Assembly (NCBI GenBank): GCA_044448905.1
Contig: JBIOHJ010000068.1
Coordinates: 1 to 17,594, forward strand
From: JBIOHJ01 sp044448905
Lineage (GTDB): Bacteria > Bacteroidota > Bacteroidia > AKYH767-A > OLB10
Direction of reading: 5' to 3'
Length of the DNA stretch: 17,594 bases
A program made the translations under genes and the position numbers. The notes under the pieces are model-generated. The model ran no database searches. It saw only the letters and a program-made list of their open reading frames with translations, and was not told the origin of the DNA. Positions 1-7,699 of this stretch are shown here, one piece after another. The stretch's first letter is position 1. Every line of letters begins with the position of its first letter.

Positions 1-658
1 CTTTGGTATTTTTAACTTTAAGAAGCGCTTCGGCACAGGCTGCAAGAGTGGAGCCTGTTGTAATCACGTCATCAACCAGCAAAATATGTTTGTCTTCAAT
101 ATCAGCTGTTGAAGCAAGTGAAAAAACCTCATTCACATTTTCCCATCTCGAAAAGCGATTTTTACGGGTTTGTGTTTCGGTTTTTTTATTTCGTACTATC
201 AAATTATTTACAGCCATAACTTTCATTGCGGCACTTAACCCTTGTACAAAATATTCGCTTTGATTATACCCACGGCTTCTTAACCGCGATTTATGAAGAG
301 GAACTGCGTGAATCAAATTGACATCATTAAAAAACGGGCTCTTTGAAAGCTCCTGCCCGTACAATTCACCAATCTTTATTCCTATTTCTTTTTGACCTTT
401 ATATTTTAGCCGATGAATGAGTTTTTGCACCTTTTGTCCTTTGTCATAATAATAAAATGCTGAAGCTGCACTTATGTTTACTTTACCCCAAAAATGACGA
501 AAAACAGGGTTGTCTTTCTGATCATGATAATTTGTTTTAGGTAAGTGATAGAGACAAAAAGTACAAAGTATTTCTTCGCCCTTATACAAGCTGTTGTTGC
601 ATGCCATGCAAACCTTTGGATAAAAAAGAGAAATAAAATCGTGAATCAATATATTCAT
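1..658 (-). CDS. comF: ComF family protein (phosphoribosyltransferase fold), 3' end off the window
   Basis: ComF-family proteins take part in natural DNA uptake, linking imported single strands to the recombination machinery, and act in the cytoplasm. The reading frame was translated from ATG at 658 and stays open to base 1, giving 219 residues; the last few lie outside the window. A zinc-finger-like start has Cys17, Cys20, Cys32 and Cys35 (two CxxC pairs). A middle segment has the family's HAVPLHKSRLRSRGYNQSE stretch. The C-terminal phosphoribosyl-pyrophosphate binding loop reads ILLVDDVITTGST. The usual family length is about 220-240 residues, so little is missing. It stands alone on the minus strand, divergent from the next gene. 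A TATTTTTG sequence ends five bases before the ATG and may be a -7 promoter element, implying a very short leader. No transferase activity should be assumed: many ComF proteins have no known substrate. Identification is secure from the motif order. Confidence 0.93.
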   Translation of the reverse strand, partial: MNILIHDFISLFYPKVCMACNNSLYKGEEILCTFCLYHLPKTNYHDQKDNPVFRHFWGKVNISAASAFYYYDKGQKVQKLIHRLKYKGQKEIGIKIGELYGQELSKSPFFNDVNLIHAVPLHKSRLRSRGYNQSEYFVQGLSAAMKVMAVNNLIVRNKKTETQTRKNRFSRWENVNEVFSLASTADIEDKHILLVDDVITTGSTLAACAEALLKVKNTK

Positions 659-815
659 TATCCCAAAAATAAAAATTGCAGAACAATTAACAGCGGAATA
701 AATTAGTGCTTGCAGGAATTACCCCCACTTTTCTATCCGATTCTTTTGTTTCGAAAAACCCTGTAATGCTCCGATCTGCTGCAAAACAGGCTTAAAAAGG
801 GGTTGCAAAACTAAA

Positions 816-847
816 TTTGACTTGAATTAAAAATAACCTTAATTTCG
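816..847 (+). promoter_or_regulatory. Candidate Bacteroidota promoter for the coiled-coil membrane protein
   Basis: TTTG at 816-819 and TAATTTCG at 840-847 are separated by 20 bases. This fits the Bacteroidota primary sigma consensus (TTTG near -33, TAnnTTTG near -7) with one mismatch in the second box. It lies about 46 bases before the ATG at 894. The rest of 659-893 shows nothing else that I recognise. Confidence 0.45.
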
Positions 848-893
848 TCCCAATCTATAGGAATTTGAATTTATTAACCATAACCCCTACATC

Positions 894-1829
894 ATGGCCA
901 ATCAATACACCGAAACTGTAAACTTTGACAACAAAGAGCAAGATTCAAAAAAGGTAATTGTTATTGTTGTTATTTCTATACTGCTTGGAGTAAATGGTTT
1001 ATTATTATGGCAGTTTTTTGATAAAAAAACACATCTCGAGGAAGTCAACAAAACACTTGACTCCACCATTGCGGAACGCGATGCCATTTCAGCCGAGTTG
1101 AAACGAATGAAAGACGAATATGAAAAAATAAACCAGGAGAATGCAGGTTTGCAAAGCCAGTTATCGGCTAAAGACGAAGAAATAAAACTAAAGATTTCCG
1201 AAATTCAACGGTTGGTAAACTCTGGTGATGTCGCACAATTGAAAAAAGCGAGGGAAGAGCTGACGGTATTACGGCAAATGAATCAAAACTATATTGTGGA
1301 GGTAGATTCATTAAAAAAGTCCAACGAAGAGCTCAACAAGCAAAATCTTACTTTGGCTGAAAACCTCACCTCCGAAAAAGGCAAGGTCGAAAATCTTGCG
1401 CAGGAAAATACATTGCTTGCCAATAAAGTTGCCATTGGTTCGGTGCTGAGAACCATTGATGTTTCTGCTATGGGTGTCCGTTTCAAATCGAATGGCAAGG
1501 AAAGCGAAACGAACCGGGCCTCAAAGACCCAAAAAATAAAAACCTGTTTTACGGTTCTCGAAAACCTTGTTGTAGATAAAGGTGCAAAAGAAGTTTTTTT
1601 GCGCATGTTAAGCCCTGATGGCGCTGTAATTTCAACTTCTACCGAAACGTTCATGTATAACGGGCAGGCTACGCTTTTTACAATTAAGGATTCGTTTGAT
1701 TATAACAATGAAAAAGCCAAGGTGTGTGTATATTTCGAAAAAGGCTCGCAATTTATTAAGGGAAAATATACCATCGAAATTTATAGCGGTGGAAACCAGA
1801 TTGGCGGCACTTCACTTTTAATGAAATAA
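894..1829 (+). CDS. Inner-membrane-anchored coiled-coil protein of unknown function
   Basis: I do not recognise a characterised family. The 311-residue protein starts with a polar, probably cytoplasmic, segment of about 20 residues. One strong transmembrane helix follows at about residues 21-41. A charged coiled coil rich in Glu, Lys, Leu and Asn covers about residues 45-175. The C-terminal domain (about 180-311) looks beta-rich; it contains an FLRMLSPDGAVIS stretch and ends in a KGKYTIEIYSGG-like strand pair. There is no cleavable signal peptide, so the coiled coil and C-terminal domain most likely face the periplasm. Similar Bacteroidota proteins are sometimes loosely labelled as chromosome partitioning proteins because of the coiled coil; nothing here supports that role. 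It appears monocistronic, with its own candidate promoter. A periplasmic scaffold or envelope-spanning role is a guess from architecture only. Confidence 0.8.
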   Translation: MANQYTETVNFDNKEQDSKKVIVIVVISILLGVNGLLLWQFFDKKTHLEEVNKTLDSTIAERDAISAELKRMKDEYEKINQENAGLQSQLSAKDEEIKLKISEIQRLVNSGDVAQLKKAREELTVLRQMNQNYIVEVDSLKKSNEELNKQNLTLAENLTSEKGKVENLAQENTLLANKVAIGSVLRTIDVSAMGVRFKSNGKESETNRASKTQKIKTCFTVLENLVVDKGAKEVFLRMLSPDGAVISTSTETFMYNGQATLFTIKDSFDYNNEKAKVCVYFEKGSQFIKGKYTIEIYSGGNQIGGTSLLMK

Positions 1830-1958
1830 TTTTTTATTGCTGCTGCAGTTTTTTTTCTTTTCCTGTTTTTTTAACTCATCCGGATTTTTCAGGCCGGTAA
1901 AACCATAGTACGGCAAGCCTGTCAAATTGAAATTTTCTTTACTGGGTGCAAATTCCAA

Positions 1959-1984
1959 ATGAAATACTTATGAACGTATTTCAT
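1959..1984. repeat. Inverted repeat upstream of the DUF4476 gene
   Basis: ATGAAATAC (1959-1967) and GTATTTCAT (1976-1984) are perfect 9-base inverted arms around an 8-base spacer. The site is 65 bases before the preferred start codon of the next gene and 130 bases after the previous stop. The symmetry and position suit a dimeric regulator's operator. There is no T-run, so a terminator is unlikely. Confidence 0.5.
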
Positions 1985-2048
1985 ATTGGCACAGGCATTG
2001 AATAACCTGGTTCATATTAAACCTAAAAAAGAAAGCGGGGAAAATCCT

Positions 2049-2714
2049 ATGAAAAAATTCATTTACACATTTTCGATTTTGCTGGCAGCATTGACTGTAA
2101 AAGCAAATCACATGAGTTCGGAACTGGTGCTGGATGTTCACGGGCAAACATTATTTACCGTTGCGTTAGATGACCGGTTTTACAATCACCCCGACTACCG
2201 GTATCGTATATCTGACATTATACCCGGCAACCATTTTCTCCAGGTTCAAACAGGAGGGTTTTATCCTTACCCGGTTCATACATTATTCAGCGGATATATT
2301 AACATACCTGCTGCATCTATAGTAACCGCACGTATTGATCGCATGGGGCGTTATCGTGTGATAAACATTGTTCCAAAATATATGACTCCTGTAGTGTACC
2401 AGGCTCCTGTGCCTGCACCCTGCCAATTTGCAATGAGCAACTATGATTTCGATATGTTGCGCAATTCCGTTGAGAGCAAAAGCTTTGAAAGCACCCGCAT
2501 GCAAATTGTAAAACAGGTATTGAGCGAACGGTTAATATCAACCAGGCAAGTTATGGAACTGATGAACCTCATGTGGTTTGAATCGAGCAAGCTGGAATTG
2601 GCAAAATTTGCGTTCGGCCGCACTTTAGATAAGGAAAACTATTTCAGGGTTAATGATGCTTTTACCTTTGAAAGCAGCATTACAGAGTTAAACGAATTTT
2701 TACGACATGGTTAA
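2049..2714 (+). CDS. Secreted DUF4476 domain protein
   Basis: A 221-residue exported protein of unknown function. I place the start at ATG 2049 rather than the in-frame ATG at 1986. The later start gives a classic signal peptide (MKKFIYTFSILLAALTVKA, then Asn-His), while the 21 extra upstream residues are polar and would bury it. Residues about 22-115 form an aromatic-rich, probably beta-sheet domain with many Tyr, Phe and His. A short Pro/Ala/Val linker follows at about 116-126. Residues about 131-219 match DUF4476: helical, beginning FDMLRNSVESKSFESTRM, with a QVMELMNLMWFESSKLELAKFA core. This pairing is common in Bacteroidota secreted proteins and has no assigned biochemical role. There is no lipobox Cys and no T9SS tail, so it is probably periplasmic. 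A strong terminator follows directly, so it is the last gene of its transcript. Confidence 0.85.
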   Translation: MKKFIYTFSILLAALTVKANHMSSELVLDVHGQTLFTVALDDRFYNHPDYRYRISDIIPGNHFLQVQTGGFYPYPVHTLFSGYINIPAASIVTARIDRMGRYRVINIVPKYMTPVVYQAPVPAPCQFAMSNYDFDMLRNSVESKSFESTRMQIVKQVLSERLISTRQVMELMNLMWFESSKLELAKFAFGRTLDKENYFRVNDAFTFESSITELNEFLRHG

Positions 2715-2741
2715 ATAAGGGTTAGCTTTTCGTAAGTTGAT

Positions 2742-2778
2742 AAAACCAGCCGCCCCACCCGGTGGCTGGTTTTGTTTT
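2742..2778 (+). terminator. Intrinsic terminator after the DUF4476 gene
   Basis: AAAACCAGCC (2742-2751) pairs perfectly with GGCTGGTTTT (2764-2773) around a 12-base loop. A T-rich run (TTTTGTTTT) follows to 2778. It sits 28 bases after the stop codon. The stem is close to symmetrical on the other strand, but no minus-strand gene lies beside it. Confidence 0.88.
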
Positions 2779-2848
2779 AGCAGGATGAATTAGATTTGCA
2801 TCCTTCCATAGTTTCAGCACCCGTAACCAACCCTAAATTTAATTCTCT

Positions 2849-3382
2849 ATGACTTTTGTCCGAAAAATTAAAGTTGCAGCAGTTATTATTCTTTTTAGTA
2901 TTCAAAGCCCCGTTTCAGCACAGGTTAACCGCCCGCCCGACCGGATGAAAATGCTTTCGGCTTTTAATGGCGAGTGGAAAGGCGAAATGGTTGAAATGCA
3001 GAATAAGAAAAAAATAAAAACCAAAATTGCGCATACCTCCATGAAAGTGGCGGGAGGCTGGGGTGTGCAGATTTCGGAAGCTGCCAACCTGCCCGATAAA
3101 ACAAAATACGTTTCTGTAAAAATTTTCAGCTACAGCCCTACGGGCGATACTACCTATATGTACGTAGTAGATAACAAAGGCGCCACGTATTTTTATACGG
3201 GCACATGGAAAGGAACCAAGCACCTCGATTTAAAATTTATGGCAATGGACGATAAAGGTAAGGATGTAAAAAAAGAAGTGAGCTACGATTTTCTTTCTAT
3301 GCGCGAATACAATTATAAATTTACCACCACAATTGGCGATTCGCTTGCTAATGTGGTTGAAATGAATATGAAGAAGCAATAA
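2849..3382 (+). CDS. Small secreted beta-rich protein, DUF1579/lipocalin-like fold possible
   Basis: A 177-residue exported protein. Residues 1-25 form a signal peptide: basic start, hydrophobic core VAAVIILFSIQ, and a VSAQ cleavage region. The mature part alternates short beta strands and turns: LSAFNGEWKGEMVEM near the start, several Thr/Tyr/Lys-rich strands, then TYFYTGTWKG and a long final pair of strands. The pattern 'mature start, then xxGxWxGE' resembles DUF1579-type and other lipocalin-like barrels, which measure or bind small hydrophobic ligands, but I see no catalytic residues. The fold assignment is therefore inference. The gene begins about 70 bases after the terminator of the upstream gene, so it is an independent unit. 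The following gene (Fe-S assembly) is 140 bases away and functionally unrelated. Confidence 0.75.
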   Translation: MTFVRKIKVAAVIILFSIQSPVSAQVNRPPDRMKMLSAFNGEWKGEMVEMQNKKKIKTKIAHTSMKVAGGWGVQISEAANLPDKTKYVSVKIFSYSPTGDTTYMYVVDNKGATYFYTGTWKGTKHLDLKFMAMDDKGKDVKKEVSYDFLSMREYNYKFTTTIGDSLANVVEMNMKKQ

Positions 3383-3522
3383 CCAGTTGTATTTACAAAG
3401 CGAAAAAGAAATTATTTTTTACTCCTTCACAATATTCTTACAAAAAACCTTCTCTTTTGTTTTATTGAAAGAGTGTAATTTTACTCAATTTTAAACATAA
3501 AAGCGAAACGAGCATACAGCAA

Positions 3523-3837
3523 ATGGAAGAAGTAAAACCGCTGCGCGACAGGATAGTGGATGTTCTTAAAACCTGCTACGACCCTGAAATTCCGGTTGAT
3601 ATTTATGAACTGGGATTGATATATGAAATCAATTGCCTTGACGGAAATGATGTGCATATTAAAATGACATTAACCTCACCGGCTTGCCCTGTGGCTGAGT
3701 CGCTGCCGGTTGAAGTGGAGCAGAAAATAAAAAATATTCCGGATGTGAATAACGCTAAAGTTGAAATCACCTTTGAACCACCTTGGGAAAAAACGATGAT
3801 GAGCGAAGAAGCAAAGATGGAGCTGGGGATGTGGTGA
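3523..3837 (+). CDS. SUF-associated DUF59 (MIP18/SufT-like) Fe-S assembly protein
   Basis: A 104-residue cytoplasmic DUF59 protein that helps deliver or mature iron-sulfur clusters within the SUF pathway. The family hallmarks are present: CYDPEIPVDIYELGLIYE near residues 18-35 and the TSPACPVAES loop with the conserved Cys55. The Cys is the probable cluster or target contact. The C-terminal strand VEITFEPPWEKTMMS is also typical of the SUF-linked branch. The length fits the single-domain family; there is no Mrp-like ATPase domain attached. It is followed 44 bases later by a DUF2480 gene, the usual neighbour in Bacteroidota suf operons. The core sufBCDSE genes are not in this window. No convincing promoter was found, although the AT-rich region before 3523 has a weak TAATTTTA. 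Confidence 0.92.
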   Translation: MEEVKPLRDRIVDVLKTCYDPEIPVDIYELGLIYEINCLDGNDVHIKMTLTSPACPVAESLPVEVEQKIKNIPDVNNAKVEITFEPPWEKTMMSEEAKMELGMW

Positions 3838-3842
3838 TGTTA

Positions 3843-3870
3843 GTTGGGAGCTTGTAGTTCGGAATTCGGA
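3843..3870. repeat. Degenerate 7-bp repeat array (4 units) between sufT-like and DUF2480 genes
   Basis: The spacer can be read as four 7-base units: GTTGGGA, GCTTGTA, GTTCGGA and ATTCGGA. The last two differ at one base and match the complement of the ATYYGAA units seen at 13529, 13745 and 16444. The first two are weak. The array fills nearly all of the intergenic spacer. Confidence 0.5.
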
Positions 3871-3881
3871 GACAAAGAAAA

Positions 3882-4391
3882 ATGGAAAAAGAAATAATTA
3901 ATAAAGTTGAAGAAAGTGGTTTAGTTACCATCAACCTGGAAGATTTTTATTCGGAAGGTGAGCGTGTATTGTTCGACATTAGATCATTATTGTACGAAGA
4001 GCTGGTTTTAAAAGAAAAAGATTTTCGTGAGTTTGTAAAATCAAACGATTGGTCGGTTTATAAAAACAAGTATGTTGCCATAACCTGTTCTAACGATGCC
4101 ATTGTTGCAAGCTGGGCATACATGCTCCTTGCCTCTGTATTACAGCCCTTCGCAAAAAAAATTGTGTTTGGCGATTTGAAAGAATTGGAAGAAGAGCTTT
4201 TCCATGATTCGCTCCAAAAAATAAACCCTGAATTGTACCGCAACCAGCGTGTGGTAATAAAAGGCTGTGGCGATATACCGGTCCCGGTTTCGGCATTTGT
4301 TGAAATTACTGCGTTGCTTCGCCCCGTTGTAAAAAGCATTATGTATGGCGAGCCCTGTTCAACTGTTCCGGTTTATAAAAGTAAAGGCTGA
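3882..4391 (+). CDS. DUF2480 family protein, SUF operon partner
   Basis: A 169-residue soluble protein matching the Bacteroidota family DUF2480. Family features visible here are the start (NKVEESGLVTINLEDF), the FDIRSLLYEELVLKEKDFREFVK segment, the central NDAIVASWAYMLLASVLQP helix, and the late VVIKGCGDIPVPVSAFVEIT strand with a GEPCSTVPVYK tail. Two cysteines in conserved-looking places (the KGCGD and GEPCS motifs) could matter for Fe-S handling, but this is inference. There is no signal peptide or membrane segment. In Bacteroidota the family is typically encoded with suf genes next to the DUF59 protein, and that arrangement is kept here. Its biochemical role is not established. It is probably co-transcribed with the upstream gene across the 44-base repeat-containing spacer. 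Confidence 0.9.
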   Translation: MEKEIINKVEESGLVTINLEDFYSEGERVLFDIRSLLYEELVLKEKDFREFVKSNDWSVYKNKYVAITCSNDAIVASWAYMLLASVLQPFAKKIVFGDLKELEEELFHDSLQKINPELYRNQRVVIKGCGDIPVPVSAFVEITALLRPVVKSIMYGEPCSTVPVYKSKG

Positions 4392-4479
4392 AAACCGTCA
4401 CATAATGGTGTGGTGAGGCATTTACAGAGTTAAAAATTTTCGGATATTCGCCTTCCCTAAAAAATTAAATAAAAAAATC

Positions 4480-6660
4480 ATGTTTAAGAAAATCGCAACC
4501 TTCCTGTTATTCATCAGCATTGTTACACCGGCTAAAATATTTGCTGATGAAGGCATGTGGCTATTATCATTAATTAAAAAGCTCAACGAAGCCGACATGC
4601 AGAAAATGGGCTGCAAGCTCACTGCCGACCAGATTTATAGTGTAAACAATTCTTCGCTGAAAGATGCTTTTGTTTCGCTTGGCGGATTTTGCACTGCCGA
4701 ACTGGTTTCAGAAGATGGCTTGCTCATCACTAACCACCATTGCGGATTGGATGCCGTGCAAAGCCACAGCACTCCTGAAAAAGATTATCTAACCAATGGC
4801 TTCTGGTCTAAGAACCGCGAAGAAGAACTATCCAATCCCGGGTTGTTTGTAAAATTTTTAGTCAGGATGGAAGATGTAACCGACAAAGTGAAAGCCGAAC
4901 TGAGCGATACACTCAGTGAAGCGCAATTACAGGCAGCGCTGCCAAAAATATTTTCAAAGATTACCAAAGCCGCTACTGACAGTACCGGCTACACTGCCGA
5001 TGTAAGAGGTTTGTTTAAAGGCAATGAATATTATTTGTTCGTTTACGAAACATTTACTGATGTCCGCTTAGTTGGTGCTCCTTCGATGAGCATCGGAAAT
5101 TTCGGTGCCGATACCGATAACTGGATGTGGCCCCGCCATACCGGTGATTTCAGCCTTTTTCGGGTTTACTGTTCAAAAGACGGCAAGCCGGCTGAATATT
5201 CAAAAGATAACGTACCGTATAAGCCCAAACACTTTTTGCCGGTTTCAATAGCCGGGCTTAAAAAAGATGATTTCACCATGATACTCGGCTATCCCGGCCA
5301 GACTGACCGTTATCTCACTTCGGGTGGAGTGGATATGGCTGTTGATCTTACGAGCCCTGCCGTTGTTAAAATACGTGATAAAAAATTAGAGATAATGAAT
5401 GCCGACATGAAAGCAAGCACAGATGTAAGAATTAAGTACCAGTCGAAGCACAACCAAACCAGCAACTACTGGAAATATTATATCGGGCAAACCAAGCAGT
5501 TAAAGCGTATGCGTGTTGCAGACAAGAAACGTGATGAAGAATCGAAATTCACAGCATGGGCTAACGCTGATGATGCACGAAAAACAATTTATGGCAATTT
5601 AACTTCCGAATTAAAAAAAACATATGATGATCAGCGCAAAACTATTTTAGCAAGGACATATCTGGTTGAAGCAATTTTTCAGGGCCCTGAAATACTGCCG
5701 CTGGCATTAAGCGCGCAGCCTTTGGCTCAGGTTCTTGCCAATAAAGAATCAAAACCCGAAGATATTGCAAAGGCAACGGAGCCGATAAAAGAACAAATAG
5801 AAGAGCATTTTAAAAATTACAATTTGCCTACCGATCAAAAATTGCTTTCTGGATTGCTAAAATTATATTACAATGACATTCCGAAAGAACTGCAGGCTCC
5901 GGTTTTTCGTGAAATTGAAAACAAGTTCAAAGGAGATTTTGATGAATATGCCGAAGAGGTTATGGAGCACTCCATTTTTGCAACACGCGAAAAGCTGGAA
6001 GCATTTTTGAAAAATCCTTCAGCTAAAAAATTAAATAAGGATTTAGCATATCATGCCGTTACCTCAATAATGGATCATTACCAGGCATCCGTTCGTCCGG
6101 GACTGCGTGTGTTAGATCAGAAACTGACTAAGCTTAACCGTGCTTACATTAAAGGGCTTCGTGAAATGAGTCCGGAGAAGAAATTTTTTCCTGATGCAAA
6201 TTCAACCATGCGCTTTACTTATGGTTCGGTAAAAGATTATTACCCGATGGATGCAGTCTCTTACACATGGTTTACCACCATTGATGGAGTGATGGAAAAA
6301 ATGGATAACTCAAACGAGGAGTTTAAAATTAAGCCTGACTACGAAGCGCTTTACAAGAAAAAAGGCTACGGCAGGTATGCCGAAAACGGAACGTTGCATA
6401 CATGCTTTATTACCAATAACGATATTACCGGTGGTAATTCAGGAAGCGGTGTGCTTAACGGTAATGGTGAATTGGTTGGGCTGGCTTTTGACGGCAACTG
6501 GGAAGCCATGTGCGGTGATATTGCTTTTGATCCTAACTATAAGCGAACAATTTGTGTTGACATACGCTATGTATTATGGGTGATTGAAAAGATAGGTGGT
6601 GCCACACATCTTATCAATGAAATGAAAATTATGAACGGGACTGAAATGACAAAAAATTAA
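4480..6660 (+). CDS. S46 family dipeptidyl-peptidase, DPP7-like specificity
   Basis: A serine exopeptidase that removes dipeptides from the N-termini of oligopeptides in the periplasm or at the cell surface. The 726-residue length is typical. Residues 1-22 are a signal peptide, and the mature start DEGMW is characteristic. The chymotrypsin-type triad is visible: His87 in TNHHCG, Asp223 in RHTGDF, and Ser654 in GGNSGSG. A helical domain (about 280-560) is inserted between the barrel halves, as in known S46 structures. Gly672, 18 residues after the catalytic Ser within FDGNWE, matches the DPP7/DAP BII group (hydrophobic or broad P1). DPP11 has Arg there and cuts after Asp/Glu. The NWMWPRHTGD signature near 214-223 is intact. 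There is no T9SS tail. It is monocistronic and convergent with dusB, 12 bases apart. Family is certain; substrate preference is inferred from one residue. Confidence 0.96.
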   Translation: MFKKIATFLLFISIVTPAKIFADEGMWLLSLIKKLNEADMQKMGCKLTADQIYSVNNSSLKDAFVSLGGFCTAELVSEDGLLITNHHCGLDAVQSHSTPEKDYLTNGFWSKNREEELSNPGLFVKFLVRMEDVTDKVKAELSDTLSEAQLQAALPKIFSKITKAATDSTGYTADVRGLFKGNEYYLFVYETFTDVRLVGAPSMSIGNFGADTDNWMWPRHTGDFSLFRVYCSKDGKPAEYSKDNVPYKPKHFLPVSIAGLKKDDFTMILGYPGQTDRYLTSGGVDMAVDLTSPAVVKIRDKKLEIMNADMKASTDVRIKYQSKHNQTSNYWKYYIGQTKQLKRMRVADKKRDEESKFTAWANADDARKTIYGNLTSELKKTYDDQRKTILARTYLVEAIFQGPEILPLALSAQPLAQVLANKESKPEDIAKATEPIKEQIEEHFKNYNLPTDQKLLSGLLKLYYNDIPKELQAPVFREIENKFKGDFDEYAEEVMEHSIFATREKLEAFLKNPSAKKLNKDLAYHAVTSIMDHYQASVRPGLRVLDQKLTKLNRAYIKGLREMSPEKKFFPDANSTMRFTYGSVKDYYPMDAVSYTWFTTIDGVMEKMDNSNEEFKIKPDYEALYKKKGYGRYAENGTLHTCFITNNDITGGNSGSGVLNGNGELVGLAFDGNWEAMCGDIAFDPNYKRTICVDIRYVLWVIEKIGGATHLINEMKIMNGTEMTKN

Positions 6661-6672
6661 AAAATTTTTGTC

Positions 6673-7662
6673 TTAAGCCAATACCAGCGAATATTTCCCC
6701 TCAATTTCATCAAGCACATCCCGCACCTGCTGTAAATCAAAAAGAGTTACCAGCCTCATGCGGAACTCTTTAAAGTGATCTATCCCTTTAAAGTAATTGC
6801 AGTAATGCCTGCGCATTTCGAGCATGCCAAGCTTTTCGCCTTTCCAGCGTACTGAAAAATCCAGGTGCTGACGGCAAACATTTACACGGTCAGTAATGGT
6901 TGGCGATGAAAGGTGCATACCGGTTTTCATAAAATATTTAATCTCGTTAAATATCCACGGGTAACCAATGCTCGATCTGCCAATCATTACCCCATCCACA
7001 CCATAACGGTTTCGCATTTCCAATGCTTTTTCTGCTGTGTCCACATCGCCATTCCCAAATATCGGGATGTGAATACGCGGGTTATTTTTTATTTCACCAA
7101 TCAAAGTCCAGTCTGCAGGACCTTTATACAACTGCGCGCGGGTTCTTCCATGAACAGATAATGCTTTAATGCCGATATCCTGTAAACGCTCGGCTACTTC
7201 CACCACATTTTTTGTTTTATCATCCCAGCCCAAACGTGTTTTAACAGTAACGGGTAGATTCACCGACTTTACAATTTCTTCCGTCATCTTCACCATCTTC
7301 GGAACATCCTGCAATAAGCCGGCACCAGCACCCCTGCAGGCAACGCCCTTCACAGGACAGCCGTAATTGATATCAATTAAATCGGGGTTTACCTTTTCGG
7401 CAATCAATGCGGCCTCGCGCATCGAATTTATTTCACTTCCGTAAAGTTGTATTCCAACAGGCCGTTCATACTCGAAAATGTCGAGCTTCTTTTTGCTTTT
7501 TACCGCGTTTCGAATCAACCCTTCCGATGAAATAAATTCGCTGTACATCATGTCGGCACCGTTTTGTTTGCATACAGCACGAAAAGGCGGATCGCTCACG
7601 TCTTCCATAGGCGCAAGCAATAGCGGAAAATCTCCCAGTTCTATGTTACCGATTTTAACCAA
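6673..7662 (-). CDS. dusB: tRNA-dihydrouridine synthase
   Basis: A flavoenzyme that reduces specific uridines in tRNA to dihydrouridine using NAD(P)H. The 329 residues form an FMN-binding TIM barrel plus a C-terminal helical domain. Visible motifs are LLLAPMEDVSDPPFR at the FMN end, the catalytic Cys102 in DINYGCPVKG, the Lys141 segment VTVKTRLGW, HGRTR at 171-175, FGNGDV, and DGVMIGRSSIGYPW. These fit the DusB/Nifr3 branch. The start is TTG at 7662: an in-frame TAG lies two codons upstream, and the next ATG (Met19) would remove conserved N-terminal residues. A perfect TAnnTTTG element lies 22 bases upstream, inside the first bases of the divergent CPBP region. The gene is convergent with the S46 peptidase with no room for a separate terminator. 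Confidence 0.95.
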   Translation of the reverse strand: MVKIGNIELGDFPLLLAPMEDVSDPPFRAVCKQNGADMMYSEFISSEGLIRNAVKSKKKLDIFEYERPVGIQLYGSEINSMREAALIAEKVNPDLIDINYGCPVKGVACRGAGAGLLQDVPKMVKMTEEIVKSVNLPVTVKTRLGWDDKTKNVVEVAERLQDIGIKALSVHGRTRAQLYKGPADWTLIGEIKNNPRIHIPIFGNGDVDTAEKALEMRNRYGVDGVMIGRSSIGYPWIFNEIKYFMKTGMHLSSPTITDRVNVCRQHLDFSVRWKGEKLGMLEMRRHYCNYFKGIDHFKEFRMRLVTLFDLQQVRDVLDEIEGKYSLVLA

Positions 7663-7684
7663 TGACTAATTGCTAATTTGGCCG

Positions 7685-7692
7685 CAAATTTA
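7685..7692 (-). promoter_or_regulatory. Candidate -7 element for dusB
   Basis: TAAATTTG on the minus strand is an exact match to TAnnTTTG, 22 bases upstream of the TTG start. No clear TTTG lies about 20 bases further upstream, where the CPBP coding region already begins. The assignment rests on one box. Confidence 0.4.
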
Positions 7693-7699
7693 CTCTAAA

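Noticed and set aside
1986..2048. Upstream ATG that would extend the DUF4476 protein by 21 residues
   Set aside because: The extension is polar and would place the signal peptide inside the protein. The ATG at 2049 gives a normal exported protein.
7655..7682. Possible further 7-bp array (ATGACTA, ATTGCTA, ATTTGGC) before dusB
   Set aside because: Only two adjacent units resemble each other (GACTAAT, TGCTAAT). The evidence is too thin to count with the other arrays, although it overlaps the unusual TTG start of dusB.
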